From Gemmatimonadaceae bacterium (GTDB lineage Bacteria > Gemmatimonadota > Gemmatimonadetes > Gemmatimonadales > Gemmatimonadaceae): DNA of 41,758 bases. Below are positions 8,433-16,709 of this stretch, in pieces; position 1 is the stretch's first letter; every line of letters begins with the position of its first letter. The stretch covers positions 1 to 41,758 of the forward strand of contig JACMME010000071.1 in NCBI GenBank assembly GCA_014379205.1. The letters are read 5' to 3'. The notes under the pieces were generated by a model that worked only from the letters and a program-made list of their open reading frames with translations, searched no databases and was not told the DNA's origin. The translations under genes were made by a program, and so were the position numbers.

Positions 8433-8580
8433 GAACCGCGAAGTACGAAGTACCAACTGTGAACCGCGAAGTACGAAGTACCAACTGCGAACCGCGAAGT
8501 ACGAAGTACCAACTGCGAAATGCGAAGTGCGAAGTACCAACTGCGAAATGCGAAGTGCGAAGTGCTAACTACGAACTGCA
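8433..8580. repeat. 28-bp tandem repeat, 5.3 copies, built of 7-bp words
   Basis: Five consecutive 28-bp units start at 8433, 8461, 8489, 8517 and 8545, with a partial sixth at 8573. Each unit is itself four heptads: GAACCGC, GAAGTAC, GAAGTAC, CAACTGC. Copies 1-3 are nearly identical; copies 4-5 vary at the same few positions (GAAATGC, GAAGTGC). There are no spacers, so this is not a CRISPR array. It lies in noncoding sequence between a terminator and the thioredoxin-NHL gene. The same heptad recurs in arrays at 22.3, 32.4 and 41.6 kb. Confidence 0.95.
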
Positions 8581-8736
8581 GGGAAGCCTCTTTAAGTTAT
8601 TTTACACTCTGCTCCCGAGCAGCGGTCACCGCGCTGTAACTCCCGACCACCGTGCACCGAACACCGGAGCCGTGCACCGGCGCATTAACCCTAGACACCA
8701 AACTCTTTCCTGCACTACTGACTTAGAATGCCAAGC

Positions 8737-10170
8737 ATGAACCAACCGTCCGTAAGGGCGCCCGAATTCCCCGAGGGGCTCGACTGGATAAACACCGGCG
8801 GCCGAGCCCTCACGCTTGCGGATTTTCGAGGCAAAATTCTCCTGCTCGATTTCTGGACCTACGGCTGAATCAATTGCGTTCATGTTCTTCCGCAGTTGCG
8901 GGAGCTCGAGCAGCGTTTCCCCAGCGAAATTGCAGTGGTTGGCGTGCATAGCGGCAAGTACCACGCAGAACGAATTACGGAGCGCATCCGGGAAGCCGTC
9001 AACCGCTTCGGCGTGGTGCATCCCGTCGTCAACGATCGGCAGTTTCGCATATGGCGCAGCTATGCTGTAAATGCGTGGCCGACGCTTCAGATAGTCGATC
9101 CTACCGGGCGGGTGCTCGGAGGCCAGGCAGGAGAGTTCACCGCCGACCGTCTCTCTCCGGTGATACAACAGCTCGTCGAAGCATTCGGGTCAGCAGGCGA
9201 GCTTGTGCGAACCGCCATTCCCGAAACGCTCGACCAGCCTAAAATCCTCCCTGGAACACTCCGGTATCCGGGTAAGATCGAGCTCGATGGCGATCGCATC
9301 GCCATAGCTGACAGCGGACATAATCGGGTTCTGACAGGCCGGCTGTCGAGCGACGGCACGAGCGCGCGTATCGACCGCGTCATTGGCACGGGAGAGCCGG
9401 TTTTCCGCGACGGGACAAAGGGTGCTTTCAATTCGCCACAGGGCATGGCCTTCGAAGGCGATACGCTGTACGTCGCCGACGCGGCGAACCACGCCGTGCG
9501 CACAGTGGATTTGAGATCGGGAGCAATTGCAACGCTGGCCGGCACTGGACACCAGCTTCGCACCGCGGCCGACCTGCAGGCAGGCGCGATGTCCTCACCC
9601 TGGGATGTGGCTGTCGCGGACGGGACCGTCTTCATCGCCATGGCGGGTGTGCATCAGCTCTGGTCAGTGGAACTGAGTACCGGAACCGGCATGCGGCACA
9701 GCGGCAGCCAGAGAGAGGACATTGCCGACGGTCAGCATTTCGATGCGGCGCTCGCGCAGCCAATGGGAGTGCTCGCTCATGCAGACAAGCTTTACTTTGT
9801 CGATGCTGAATCGAGCGCGGTCCGCATGGCGGACACAGAGCAGGACGGGAGCGTTGCCACCCTTGTAGGCACGGGTCTCTTCGATTTCGGCGATATCGAC
9901 GGAATCGGCGACGTCGTGCGCATGCAACACCAACAGGGAATAGCGCGGCACCGCGACGGGCGATTGCTCATTGCCGACTCGTACAACGATTCGCTCAAGT
10001 GGCTGGATCCCGTCACCCGGCGCGCCGAGACGTGGGTACGAGGACTTCACGAGCCTGGCGGCGTCGCGTGCGGTGAGCGATTCGCCTACGTCGCGGACAC
10101 CAATGCCCACAGAATCGCGCTCGTGGACTACCGAAATCACGAAACCGGCGTACTGAAGCTTGAACTGTGA
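8737..10170 (+). CDS. Thioredoxin-like NHL-repeat protein, candidate selenoprotein (TGA = Sec44)
   Basis: A 477-residue frame if the TGA at 8866-8868 is read as selenocysteine. Residues about 10-140 are a thioredoxin-like domain; beyond that come NHL beta-propeller repeats (for example [34 protein letters not shown]). Relatives, including NHLRC2, carry FWTYCCINC at the redox site. Here the same place reads FWTYG-TGA-INC, so the first Cys of the C-x-x-C pair is replaced by TGA and the second (Cys47) kept. Homology continues without shift on both sides, no other stop interrupts, and a stem-loop follows at SECIS distance. A start at ATG 8728 is equally possible. Conventional gene callers would begin at 8896 and lose the active site. 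Alternatives are a point nonsense mutation or a sequencing error. The expected role is thiol or peroxide redox chemistry. selA, selB, selC and selD are not in the window. Confidence 0.8.
8887..8904 (+). promoter_or_regulatory. Candidate bacterial SECIS stem-loop
   Basis: Inside the coding sequence, 18 bases after the TGA. CTTCCGC pairs with GCGGGAG (7 bp including one G-T pair) and closes the loop AGTT at 8894-8897, so the apical loop begins 26 bases after the TGA. Bacterial SECIS elements are described as a short stem-loop roughly 16-37 bases after the UGA with a G in the first two loop bases; this one has G second. No bulged U is obvious. Confidence 0.6.
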
Positions 10171-10258
10171 AGCGAGTTAGTGCAGACCGCCGTCTAACGA
10201 GCACCTTTTCGGCGCCCCATGGGATATCATTGACAACCATGACCCCTATGCCGTGCCA

Positions 10259-12297
10259 ATGAAGTATTCGCTCGTTTTCCTTGTCGTATTCTCACTCGCC
10301 GCGTGCACTCATCAGGCGGCGCTGTCGAGCAACGTGCCCATTCGCACAGACTCGGCGCATCAGCTTCCCGTCTCGGCAAATCCCGGCTCCTCGAGCTCTT
10401 CGCGCGCGGCGGATGTCCGCTTTGCGTCCGACGACGCATTCTCTCGCATCTACGGCGCTGATTGGTCCGCCCCGAATCAGTACCGCAGCTCGAACGGCTC
10501 GCCGGGTCCCGCCTACTGGCAGCAGCGAGCTGACTACGTCATAGCAGTCACGCTCGATACGGCACGGCAGAGCGTGAGCGGCACGGTGTCGATTTCGTAT
10601 ACCAATAACTCACCAGATTCACTCAACTTCATCTGGTTACAGCTCGATCAAAATCTGTATCGTCCGAATAGCACTGGGTCGGCGGTTTTCCCCGCGGATT
10701 CCCGTTGGGGTTTTCGCGGATTCGAGGGCGGTTATGAGATATCCAACCTCACACTGAATGGAAAGCTGGCGCGCTCCAGGGTCGATGACACCATGATGCG
10801 CATAGACCTCCCTTCCACCCTTGCCCCCCAGGGAGGGAAGCTCGCCATTGCGATGAACTTCGCCTTTCTGGTACCAGAGCACGGCTCCGATCGGATGGGA
10901 CGGGACGGTACGCTTTACGAGATAGCACAGTGGTACCCTCGCATGGCGGTGTATGATGACGTGCGTGGTTGGAACACCGAGCCGTATATCGGACAGGGCG
11001 AATTCTACCTTGAATACGGGGACATCGAATATTCGGTTACCGCGCCCGCAGGATATGTGATTGCCGGAAGCGGCACGCTGCAGAATCCCGCGGAAGTGCT
11101 GACAGCAGAACAGCGCTCCCGTCTGGAAAGAGCGGCGAAAACAGCGGACGTAGTCCGCATTATCACAGAGCAGGAATCCAGGCCGAAGCCTGCGACCGGC
11201 ACCAAGACCTGGAGGTTTCGCGCAGAAAACGTACGCGATGTAGCCTGGGCGGGAGCCCCGGATTTTCGCTGGGATGCTACGAGCTGGAACGGTGTTCTCA
11301 CGCAGGCTTACTATCCCTGGCCGCGAGCGGGCAAAGGGTGGGAGAACGGCGCCGAGAATACGCAGTGGAGCATCCGGACCTACTCGGAGCTGTTCTACCC
11401 GTACCCGTATCCACAGGCTACTTCCGTCGCAGGACCGGTGGGTGGAATGGAATATCCGATGTTCGTCATGGTGCACTACGCCGACGCACCGCAGGGCGCG
11501 TTCGGAACGATCGACCATGAGCAGGGACACGAATGGTTTCCCATGATCGTGGGGTCGAATGAGCGGCGGTACGCCTGGATGGACTAGGGGTTCAACACAT
11601 ACATCAACGCTTTTCCAACGAGCGACGGTCGGCTGGGAGCGCTACCTGGCCCGGATATCTGGCAAACTGGAGGGAGGCGGTGGAGCAGAAAATCCAGTCG
11701 CCTCTCATGACGCCCGCCGACCGAATCAATCCGGAGGCACTTGGAGCTATTGGATACCGGAAGCCCGGCGCCGTGATGCTCGCTCTCCGAAACCACGTTG
11801 TCGGTGCGGACAAATTCGACAAGGCATTTCGCGAGTACATCCAGCGCTGGGCATTCAAACATCCCACTCCGGCTGACTTCTTTCGGACCGTCGAAAACCA
11901 TTCCGGCGATGATCTCGCCTGGTTTTGGCGCGGTTTCTTCTATTCGACCGACGTGATGGATATCGGATTGGAGAAAGTGATCATGCAACAACGTGGCGAC
12001 GGAGCTCGCGCAGTCGTCTCGCTTCGCAAGCTCACTTCGATTCCATTTCCGGTCGCGTTGCGTCTGAAATTCGAGGACGGCACGACGGCGGATTTCAGAC
12101 TGCCAGTACAGATATGGGCTGCCGGAGACAGCTATGACGCTACCATAGCCGTGAAAAAGAAGCTCGTAGGCGTGCGTCTGTGGCCGGATCCGGCGGTGCC
12201 CGACTGGAACGCCTCGAATGACACCTGGGGCGAAGCGCCGCCCGTGGAGAAGCTTGCTCCAGCTACACTGGAAGTGACCAAAACCGCCGTTCCGTGA
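10259..12297 (+). pseudogene. M1-family zinc aminopeptidase lipoprotein, disrupted by amber stop and frameshift
   Basis: The gene starts at ATG 10259 with a signal peptide and lipobox SLAAC. It continues as an M1 (gluzincin) aminopeptidase: the N-terminal beta domain, a GGMEYP exopeptidase motif, and HEQGH (His420, Glu421, His424). The third zinc ligand should be Glu443, exactly 18 residues later, but that codon is TAG (11585-11587), a single-base change from GAG. Homologous sequence resumes directly as GFNTYINAF, then shifts frame near the T run at 11611-11614, where one missing base would restore the continuation FSNERR..WPGYLANWREAVEQ. The C-terminal domain then runs to 12297. Either the gene is decaying or the sequence has two close errors. 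An intact copy would be exported and trim peptides. Confidence 0.85.
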
Positions 12298-12487
12298 TTA
12301 TCTGCGCGCGCTGAAAGCGGCACTGGTCTGGAGGTAAGGGATTCCCATGGGAGCAACCATGACACGTTTCCCACTCCCTCTCCCCCAAGCCCCTCTCCCT
12401 ATCCCCGATCTCCCATACCTAGTCCTTCTTTCGCTATGCAATCCCGCAGGTCGGGTTGAGCGCGGTACACCTAATGCATACGTTGAA

Positions 12488-12525
12488 AGCCCGCACGATT
12501 CCGAAACCAGCGGGCTATTCTTTTT
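12488..12525 (+). terminator. Intrinsic terminator upstream of the desaturase
   Basis: AGCCCGC (12488-12494) pairs with GCGGGCT (12510-12516) and is followed by ATTCTTTTT. It lies 190 bases past the peptidase stop and 23 bases before the desaturase ATG. It may end the upstream transcript or act as a leader attenuator. Confidence 0.7.
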
Positions 12526-12547
12526 CGGCCGGGAGATCGAACTCACA

Positions 12548-13297
12548 ATGCCAGATTTTGCAAGCTGGGCCTCCGCTTGGTGGAAGCCCGTGCTATTTCT
12601 CATCGTTGCTGGACACCTCACCAACGTCTGCGTCACCCTTTTCCTGCACAGGTCGCAAACGCACCGCGGCGTCACATTCAGTAAGTTCATTGAGGTGCCG
12701 ATGCGGATCTGGCTGTGGCTTTCCACGTCGATCGTCACCAAGGAATGGGTGGCATGCCACCGAAAGCACCACGCCTTCGCAGACCGGGAAGGGGATCCGC
12801 ACAGCCCGCTGCTCGAGGGTCTGCGTAACATCATGGTGAAGGGCGCTTTGTACTACCGCAAGGCGGTTCGGCAGCCTGAGATCCTGGAGAAGTACGGGAA
12901 GGGAACCCCCACCGACTGGCTCGAGCGCTATGTCCTGGAGCGCGTAAACTGGCTTGGCATTGTTGTAATGCTCGGCGTTGACATTTACCTCTTTGGTTTC
13001 TTCGTTGGGCCGCTGGTGTGGGCAGCGCAGATGCTCTGGATTCCTTTCTGGGCAGCGGGCATTCTCAACGGTGTGGGTCACGCTCTCGGTTACCGCAACT
13101 TTGACGTCAAGGACGAGAGCCGAAACATCTCCCCGATCGCGATCTGGCTGGGTGGAGAGGAGCTTCACAACAACCACCACGCCGATCCGCATTCGGCCAA
13201 GTTCAAGGCGAAGTGGTACGAGTTCGATATCGGCTGGGCCTATATTCGGCTCCTGCAGCTTTGCGGACTTGCCAAGGTCAAGTACGCAAGATCGTAA
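12548..13297 (+). CDS. Acyl-CoA / acyl-lipid desaturase
   Basis: A 249-residue integral-membrane fatty-acid desaturase of the stearoyl-CoA (delta-9) type. The three His boxes that hold the di-iron centre are intact: HRSQTH (34-39), HRKHH (71-75) and HNNHH (about 209-213). Hydrophobic segments fall around residues 13-32, 50-65 and 145-190. The start is set at ATG 12548 because the open frame further upstream runs through an intrinsic terminator and looks noncoding. The enzyme introduces a double bond to keep membranes fluid and uses O2 and an electron donor not encoded here. Confidence 0.93.
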   Translation: MPDFASWASAWWKPVLFLIVAGHLTNVCVTLFLHRSQTHRGVTFSKFIEVPMRIWLWLSTSIVTKEWVACHRKHHAFADREGDPHSPLLEGLRNIMVKGALYYRKAVRQPEILEKYGKGTPTDWLERYVLERVNWLGIVVMLGVDIYLFGFFVGPLVWAAQMLWIPFWAAGILNGVGHALGYRNFDVKDESRNISPIAIWLGGEELHNNHHADPHSAKFKAKWYEFDIGWAYIRLLQLCGLAKVKYARS

Positions 13298-13405
13298 GGC
13301 GCACGGAACGCGGTGTGGACTTGGAGCGGAGCGGTGGATTCATTGCTAGGCGATCGCTGACTCCGCGTCCATGAGTGCCACTTACACAATCCTGGAAGCC
13401 GATTT

Positions 13406-13684
13406 ATGCCCGATATTTCCTGCACCCGATGCAATCAGACCCGCGAGGGCTTCGACCGGCCGCCTTTTCCGGGTGCGGCTGGCGCTCGTGCGCAAGCCGA
13501 GATATGCACGGTGTGCTGGGGCGACTGGCTGAAGCAGCAGACTATGCTGATAAATCACTACGGTCTGAATCTCATGGATCCGCAGGCGCGGTCCTTTCTT
13601 TTGAAGAACATGGAAGGATTTTTGTTCAAGTCCGGCAAGACGGAGCAGGTGGATACCACGAAGCAGGGAACCATTGATTGGTGA
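13406..13684 (+). CDS. yggX: Fe(2+)-trafficking / oxidative damage protection protein (YggX family)
   Basis: A 92-residue protein with the family signature: Cys near the N-terminus (ISCTRCNQ), ICTVCWGDW, the QTMLINHYGLNLMDPQAR core, and a FLF segment. YggX proteins protect Fe-S enzymes from oxidative damage, perhaps by handling labile iron. The family usually has one N-terminal Cys; here there are CxxC at both ICTVC and SCTRC, which could form a zinc or iron site. It is a single gene between the desaturase and the GH3 enzyme. Confidence 0.92.
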   Translation: MPDISCTRCNQTREGFDRPPFPGAAGARAQAEICTVCWGDWLKQQTMLINHYGLNLMDPQARSFLLKNMEGFLFKSGKTEQVDTTKQGTIDW

Positions 13685-13780
13685 GGGCGTCTGCGAAGCG
13701 TGTGGTTTCCCGGTAGCCAGGTCGCGTTGGGAGTCGTCGCTTCGAAATGAGTCTCCCGTGTGCGTGCTGTTGGCGGCGGA

Positions 13781-15589
13781 ATGACTGTGCAAGCAACAGG
13801 CTGGTGCCGTGCGGTCCGCGCTGGCTTTGGATCGCTGCTGATTGCGGCGCTGTCGGGTTGCGCTAGCCAGTCCACCTCAGTTGAAGATTCAGGCTCGCTC
13901 GAGGCGAATTGGACGCGCGCTACTCTCTCGCGCATGTCGGTGCGAGAAAAGGCGGCGCAGATGGTCTGGCCAACTATCTGGGGAGACTACGTTTCTGACG
14001 ACGCGACCCAATGGGTGCGCGTCCGCCAGTACATCACGCAGGAGAAGGTGGGTGGCTTCACGATCTCGATAGGCTCTCCGGTGGAGATCGCGGTCAAGCT
14101 CAACGCGATGCAGCGCATGAGCGATCTGCCACTCCTTTTTGGAGCTGACCTCGAGTTCGGAACAGGCTACCGCGCCCATGGTGGCTACTTCTTTCCCGGC
14201 GGGTACGACCTTGGCGGCGCAGTGCTGTTTCCTCCCCAGATGGCAGTCGGCGCGTCACGTGACACGGCACTGGCGTACGCGCAAGGGCGCGTAACGGCCC
14301 TGGAGGGCCGCGCAATCGGCCTCCACGTCGCCTATGCTCCTGTCCTCGACGTGAACAACAACCCTGCCAATCCGGTGATCAACACCCGGTCTTATGGTGA
14401 GGATCCGCGGCTCGTCGCTGCGCTTGGGGGCGCATTCATACGAGGCGCACAGGACAACGGTATGATCGCGACGGGGAAGCACTTCCCGGGACACGGGGAT
14501 ACCGAGATCAACTCCCACCTCGCGCTCCCGGTGGTTGATGTTTCTCGACAGCGGCTCGATTCGCTCGAGCTGGTTCCCTTTCGAGCAGCCATCAAAAGCG
14601 GTGTCGGCGCCGTCATGTCCTTTCACGGCTCCATGCCAGCGCTGGACGCTTCGGGAGACCCGGGCACACTCAGCGGGCGCGTTCTGAAGGGTCTCCTGCG
14701 GGAAGAGCTTCGCTTCGATGGGATGATCATATCGGACGCGATGGACATGCGCGGCGTACTGGATCGTTACGGCGCGCGAGAGGCGGCCATACGAGCGGTC
14801 GACGCGGGCGCCGACATACTGATTCAGCCCGTGGACGTCGCGCTGACCATCGACGCAGTGGTGGCCGGTGTTACGAGCGGAAGATATTCCGAAGAGCGGC
14901 TCGACCGATCGGTGAGCCGAATCCTTGCTGCCAAGGAGCGACTCGGACTCGTTCGTGAGAGATTCGTTGCGATCGACAGTGTTCGCGCGATAGTTGGCGA
15001 TTCCACGCACGTCGCGAGTGCACGCGCGGTCGCCGAACGGTCGATTACTCTGGTCAGGGACTCGCTCTCCTTGATACCGCTAAAAGTGCCACCTAATGCG
15101 CGGGTTCTGTCCATCACATTTGCACGGCGCTCGGATCTGACAGCCGGTGCGACATTCGACGCCGAGCTTCGCGCCGTTCTCAAGGGCGTGCGATCCGAAT
15201 ATGTAAATGCTGATTCTCCGACGAATCTCGAAGCGGTTTTGAGGGCCGCGGATTCCGCGCAGGTTACGATTGTAAGCTCATACGTCTCACACGCCTGGTA
15301 TGCAACAAGCGTTGCGGCGCCCCGCGCATTCGCGGATTTGGTGACAGATCTCTCGGCCAGGGGACGCAAGCCCATCGTCGTAGCATTCGGCAATCCGTAT
15401 CTCCTCCAGCAGATCCCATCAGCGCCCGCGTACGTTGTCGCCTGGGGAGGGTTTCCGATCTCGCAGCGTGCGACGGCACGCGCGCTTCTCGGCGCTGCGG
15501 CGATCACGGGCCGATTACCGATTACCATACCTTCGCTGGCTGCGTTCGGCGCCGGGATCAGGCGTTCCGCTATTTCCGCGGTACGATAG
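13781..15589 (+). CDS. Glycoside hydrolase family 3 lipoprotein (NagZ-like beta-N-acetylhexosaminidase)
   Basis: A 602-residue protein, with a signal peptide ending in lipobox LSGC when started at ATG 13781. The GH3 N-terminal barrel shows KHFPGHGDT (Lys233-Thr241) and the nucleophile Asp319 in IISDAMDM, followed by a C-terminal domain (about residues 420-590) with the SERSITLVRDS phrase of two-domain GH3 enzymes. KHFPGHG is diagnostic for the NagZ branch, which cleaves N-acetylglucosamine from muropeptides. The NagZ acid/base dyad is Asp-Ser-His; here it reads Asn244-Ser-His246, so the Asp that activates the His is replaced. That may alter activity or specificity. The predicted site is the cell envelope. 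Confidence 0.88.
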   Translation: MTVQATGWCRAVRAGFGSLLIAALSGCASQSTSVEDSGSLEANWTRATLSRMSVREKAAQMVWPTIWGDYVSDDATQWVRVRQYITQEKVGGFTISIGSPVEIAVKLNAMQRMSDLPLLFGADLEFGTGYRAHGGYFFPGGYDLGGAVLFPPQMAVGASRDTALAYAQGRVTALEGRAIGLHVAYAPVLDVNNNPANPVINTRSYGEDPRLVAALGGAFIRGAQDNGMIATGKHFPGHGDTEINSHLALPVVDVSRQRLDSLELVPFRAAIKSGVGAVMSFHGSMPALDASGDPGTLSGRVLKGLLREELRFDGMIISDAMDMRGVLDRYGAREAAIRAVDAGADILIQPVDVALTIDAVVAGVTSGRYSEERLDRSVSRILAAKERLGLVRERFVAIDSVRAIVGDSTHVASARAVAERSITLVRDSLSLIPLKVPPNARVLSITFARRSDLTAGATFDAELRAVLKGVRSEYVNADSPTNLEAVLRAADSAQVTIVSSYVSHAWYATSVAAPRAFADLVTDLSARGRKPIVVAFGNPYLLQQIPSAPAYVVAWGGFPISQRATARALLGAAAITGRLPITIPSLAAFGAGIRRSAISAVR

Positions 15590-15660
15590 CTGACACTGCG
15601 CGCGAGACGTGGCGCGCAAGGTGCAGCCGAGACGGAACTGGACGGGGACAGTTGCTCAAT

Positions 15661-15684
15661 AACAGATTCAAATGCTGTTTTTTT
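15661..15684 (+). terminator. Weak terminator-like hairpin after the GH3 gene
   Basis: AACAG and CTGTT form a five-base stem around a nine-base loop, running into seven T residues (15678-15684). The following A/T-rich stretch to 15714 could instead hold the promoter of the NrtR-like gene. Confidence 0.4.
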
Positions 15685-15714
15685 ATTATCATCCCGCGAA
15701 TAAACGCCTAATTC

Positions 15715-16407
15715 ATGGTTAGCCGAAAGGAACCAGCCTCCTCTCGCGCCACCAGCAGGCTTGTGGTAACGGTTGACGTCGTCATTCTGTCGCGTCAATC
15801 GGGTAGCCTCTCGGTGCTGCTGTGCCGGCCTCCCCGCGGGAGTGATCGCTGGGAGGTTCCGTACGAGATCGCACGGCCCGCCAAATCCCTCGTGAAGTCG
15901 GCTCGCCGAACCATACGCGACATCCTCGGATCCAAGTCCGCCTGGCTCGAGCAAACTGACACTTTCGATTCGGGACGGCATCCCGCTGACTCGAGTCTGT
16001 CGGTGACTTTTCTTGCGCTCGTGCCAGGCGAGAGTGCGGAGCAACCCGCACGGAAGGCGCGATGGTTCAGTCTGGACTCATTACCCTCCCTCGCATCACG
16101 CCATCGCTCCATGGTGGCAGGCGCAGCGGAGAATCTGCGTGCGCGACTGGGAAGCGCCCCCGTAGCATTTCAGCTTGTGCCGCGCGCATTCACTCTCAGC
16201 GATCTACAGGCCGTCTACGAAATGATTCTGGAAGTGCCTCTTCACAAGGCGAGCTTCAGGCGAACGCTGGATGCCGCCGGCATCGTCAAGCCACTGGAGG
16301 AATGGCGCATCGAGGGTAGAGGTCGTCCGGCGCAGCTGTATAGATACAAGCCACGCAAGCGCCGTGGAAGGCGCCACGGGATTCGGTTTGACATGCCGGC
16401 GACATAA
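15715..16407 (+). CDS. NrtR-like regulator: degenerate Nudix domain plus winged helix
   Basis: A 230-residue protein. The N-terminal 140 residues have a Nudix fold (VDVVILSRQSGSLSVLLCRPP, then WEVPYEIA in place of the Nudix box). The Glu residues of the Nudix box GX5EX7REUXEEXGU are lost (sequence after the box is AKSLVKSARRTIRDILG), so hydrolysis is not expected. The C-terminal about 80 residues form a winged helix (FTLSDLQAVYEMIL, then ASFRRTLDAAGIVKPL) and a very basic tail RKRRGRRHG. This layout is that of NrtR, a repressor of NAD biosynthesis genes that senses ADP-ribose. No NAD gene is adjacent, so the regulon here is unknown. Confidence 0.8.
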   Translation: MVSRKEPASSRATSRLVVTVDVVILSRQSGSLSVLLCRPPRGSDRWEVPYEIARPAKSLVKSARRTIRDILGSKSAWLEQTDTFDSGRHPADSSLSVTFLALVPGESAEQPARKARWFSLDSLPSLASRHRSMVAGAAENLRARLGSAPVAFQLVPRAFTLSDLQAVYEMILEVPLHKASFRRTLDAAGIVKPLEEWRIEGRGRPAQLYRYKPRKRRGRRHGIRFDMPAT

Positions 16408-16435
16408 GGTTGTTCGTACGACCTCAGCTGCCGTA

Positions 16436-16615
16436 CTGGTCACTGGCGACTGCGACTGAGACGGGCACTGGCCACTGCTCCTGGCACCGAGACTGACACT
16501 GGCACTTACCCGCCCCTGGAATTTGTCGGGAAGCAGCCGGGGCAGCGTCAGTGTCAGTGCCAGTCTAAGTAGCGGTGGCCAGTGCCAGTCTAAGTCGCAT
16601 GGGCCAGTGATCAGT
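16436..16615. repeat. Intergenic CAGTGCCAGT-type hexamer repeats, inverted arms
   Basis: Between the convergent NrtR-like and ligD genes. The left half (16436-16505) is rich in ACTGGC / ACTGAC words, the right half (16538-16615) in GTCAGT / GCCAGT words, so the two arms are roughly reverse complements around 16505-16538 and could fold into an imperfect hairpin. The right arm matches 33339-33412, sharing CCGGGGCAG, GCCAGTCT and GTGATCAGT. The spacer 16616-16709 shows nothing further. Confidence 0.85.
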
Positions 16616-16709
16616 TACCTCCCTTAAAGGGCCGTGACCGGCAGTTGCACCGGCTGCAAGGCAAACGCGCCGGGAGGCTCGCTCTCTCGCTCCGCGCCCT
16701 GAGAAACGC

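Noticed and set aside
8232-8540. Minus-strand frames of 80-100 residues over the 28-bp repeat, rich in VLRTS and FAV words
   Set aside because: They are translations of the repeat and the terminator; no ribosome site, and composition follows repeat period.
8433-8580. Possible CRISPR array
   Set aside because: Units abut with no spacers and have heptad sub-structure; no cas genes are present.
11585-11587. TAG as pyrrolysine or another recoded amino acid
   Set aside because: The codon replaces a required zinc-ligand Glu, and a frameshift follows; no evidence for amber recoding.
14824-16044. Long minus-strand frame of 406 residues opposite the GH3 and NrtR-like genes
   Set aside because: Antisense shadow of two well-supported genes in a GC-rich sequence; no motif seen.
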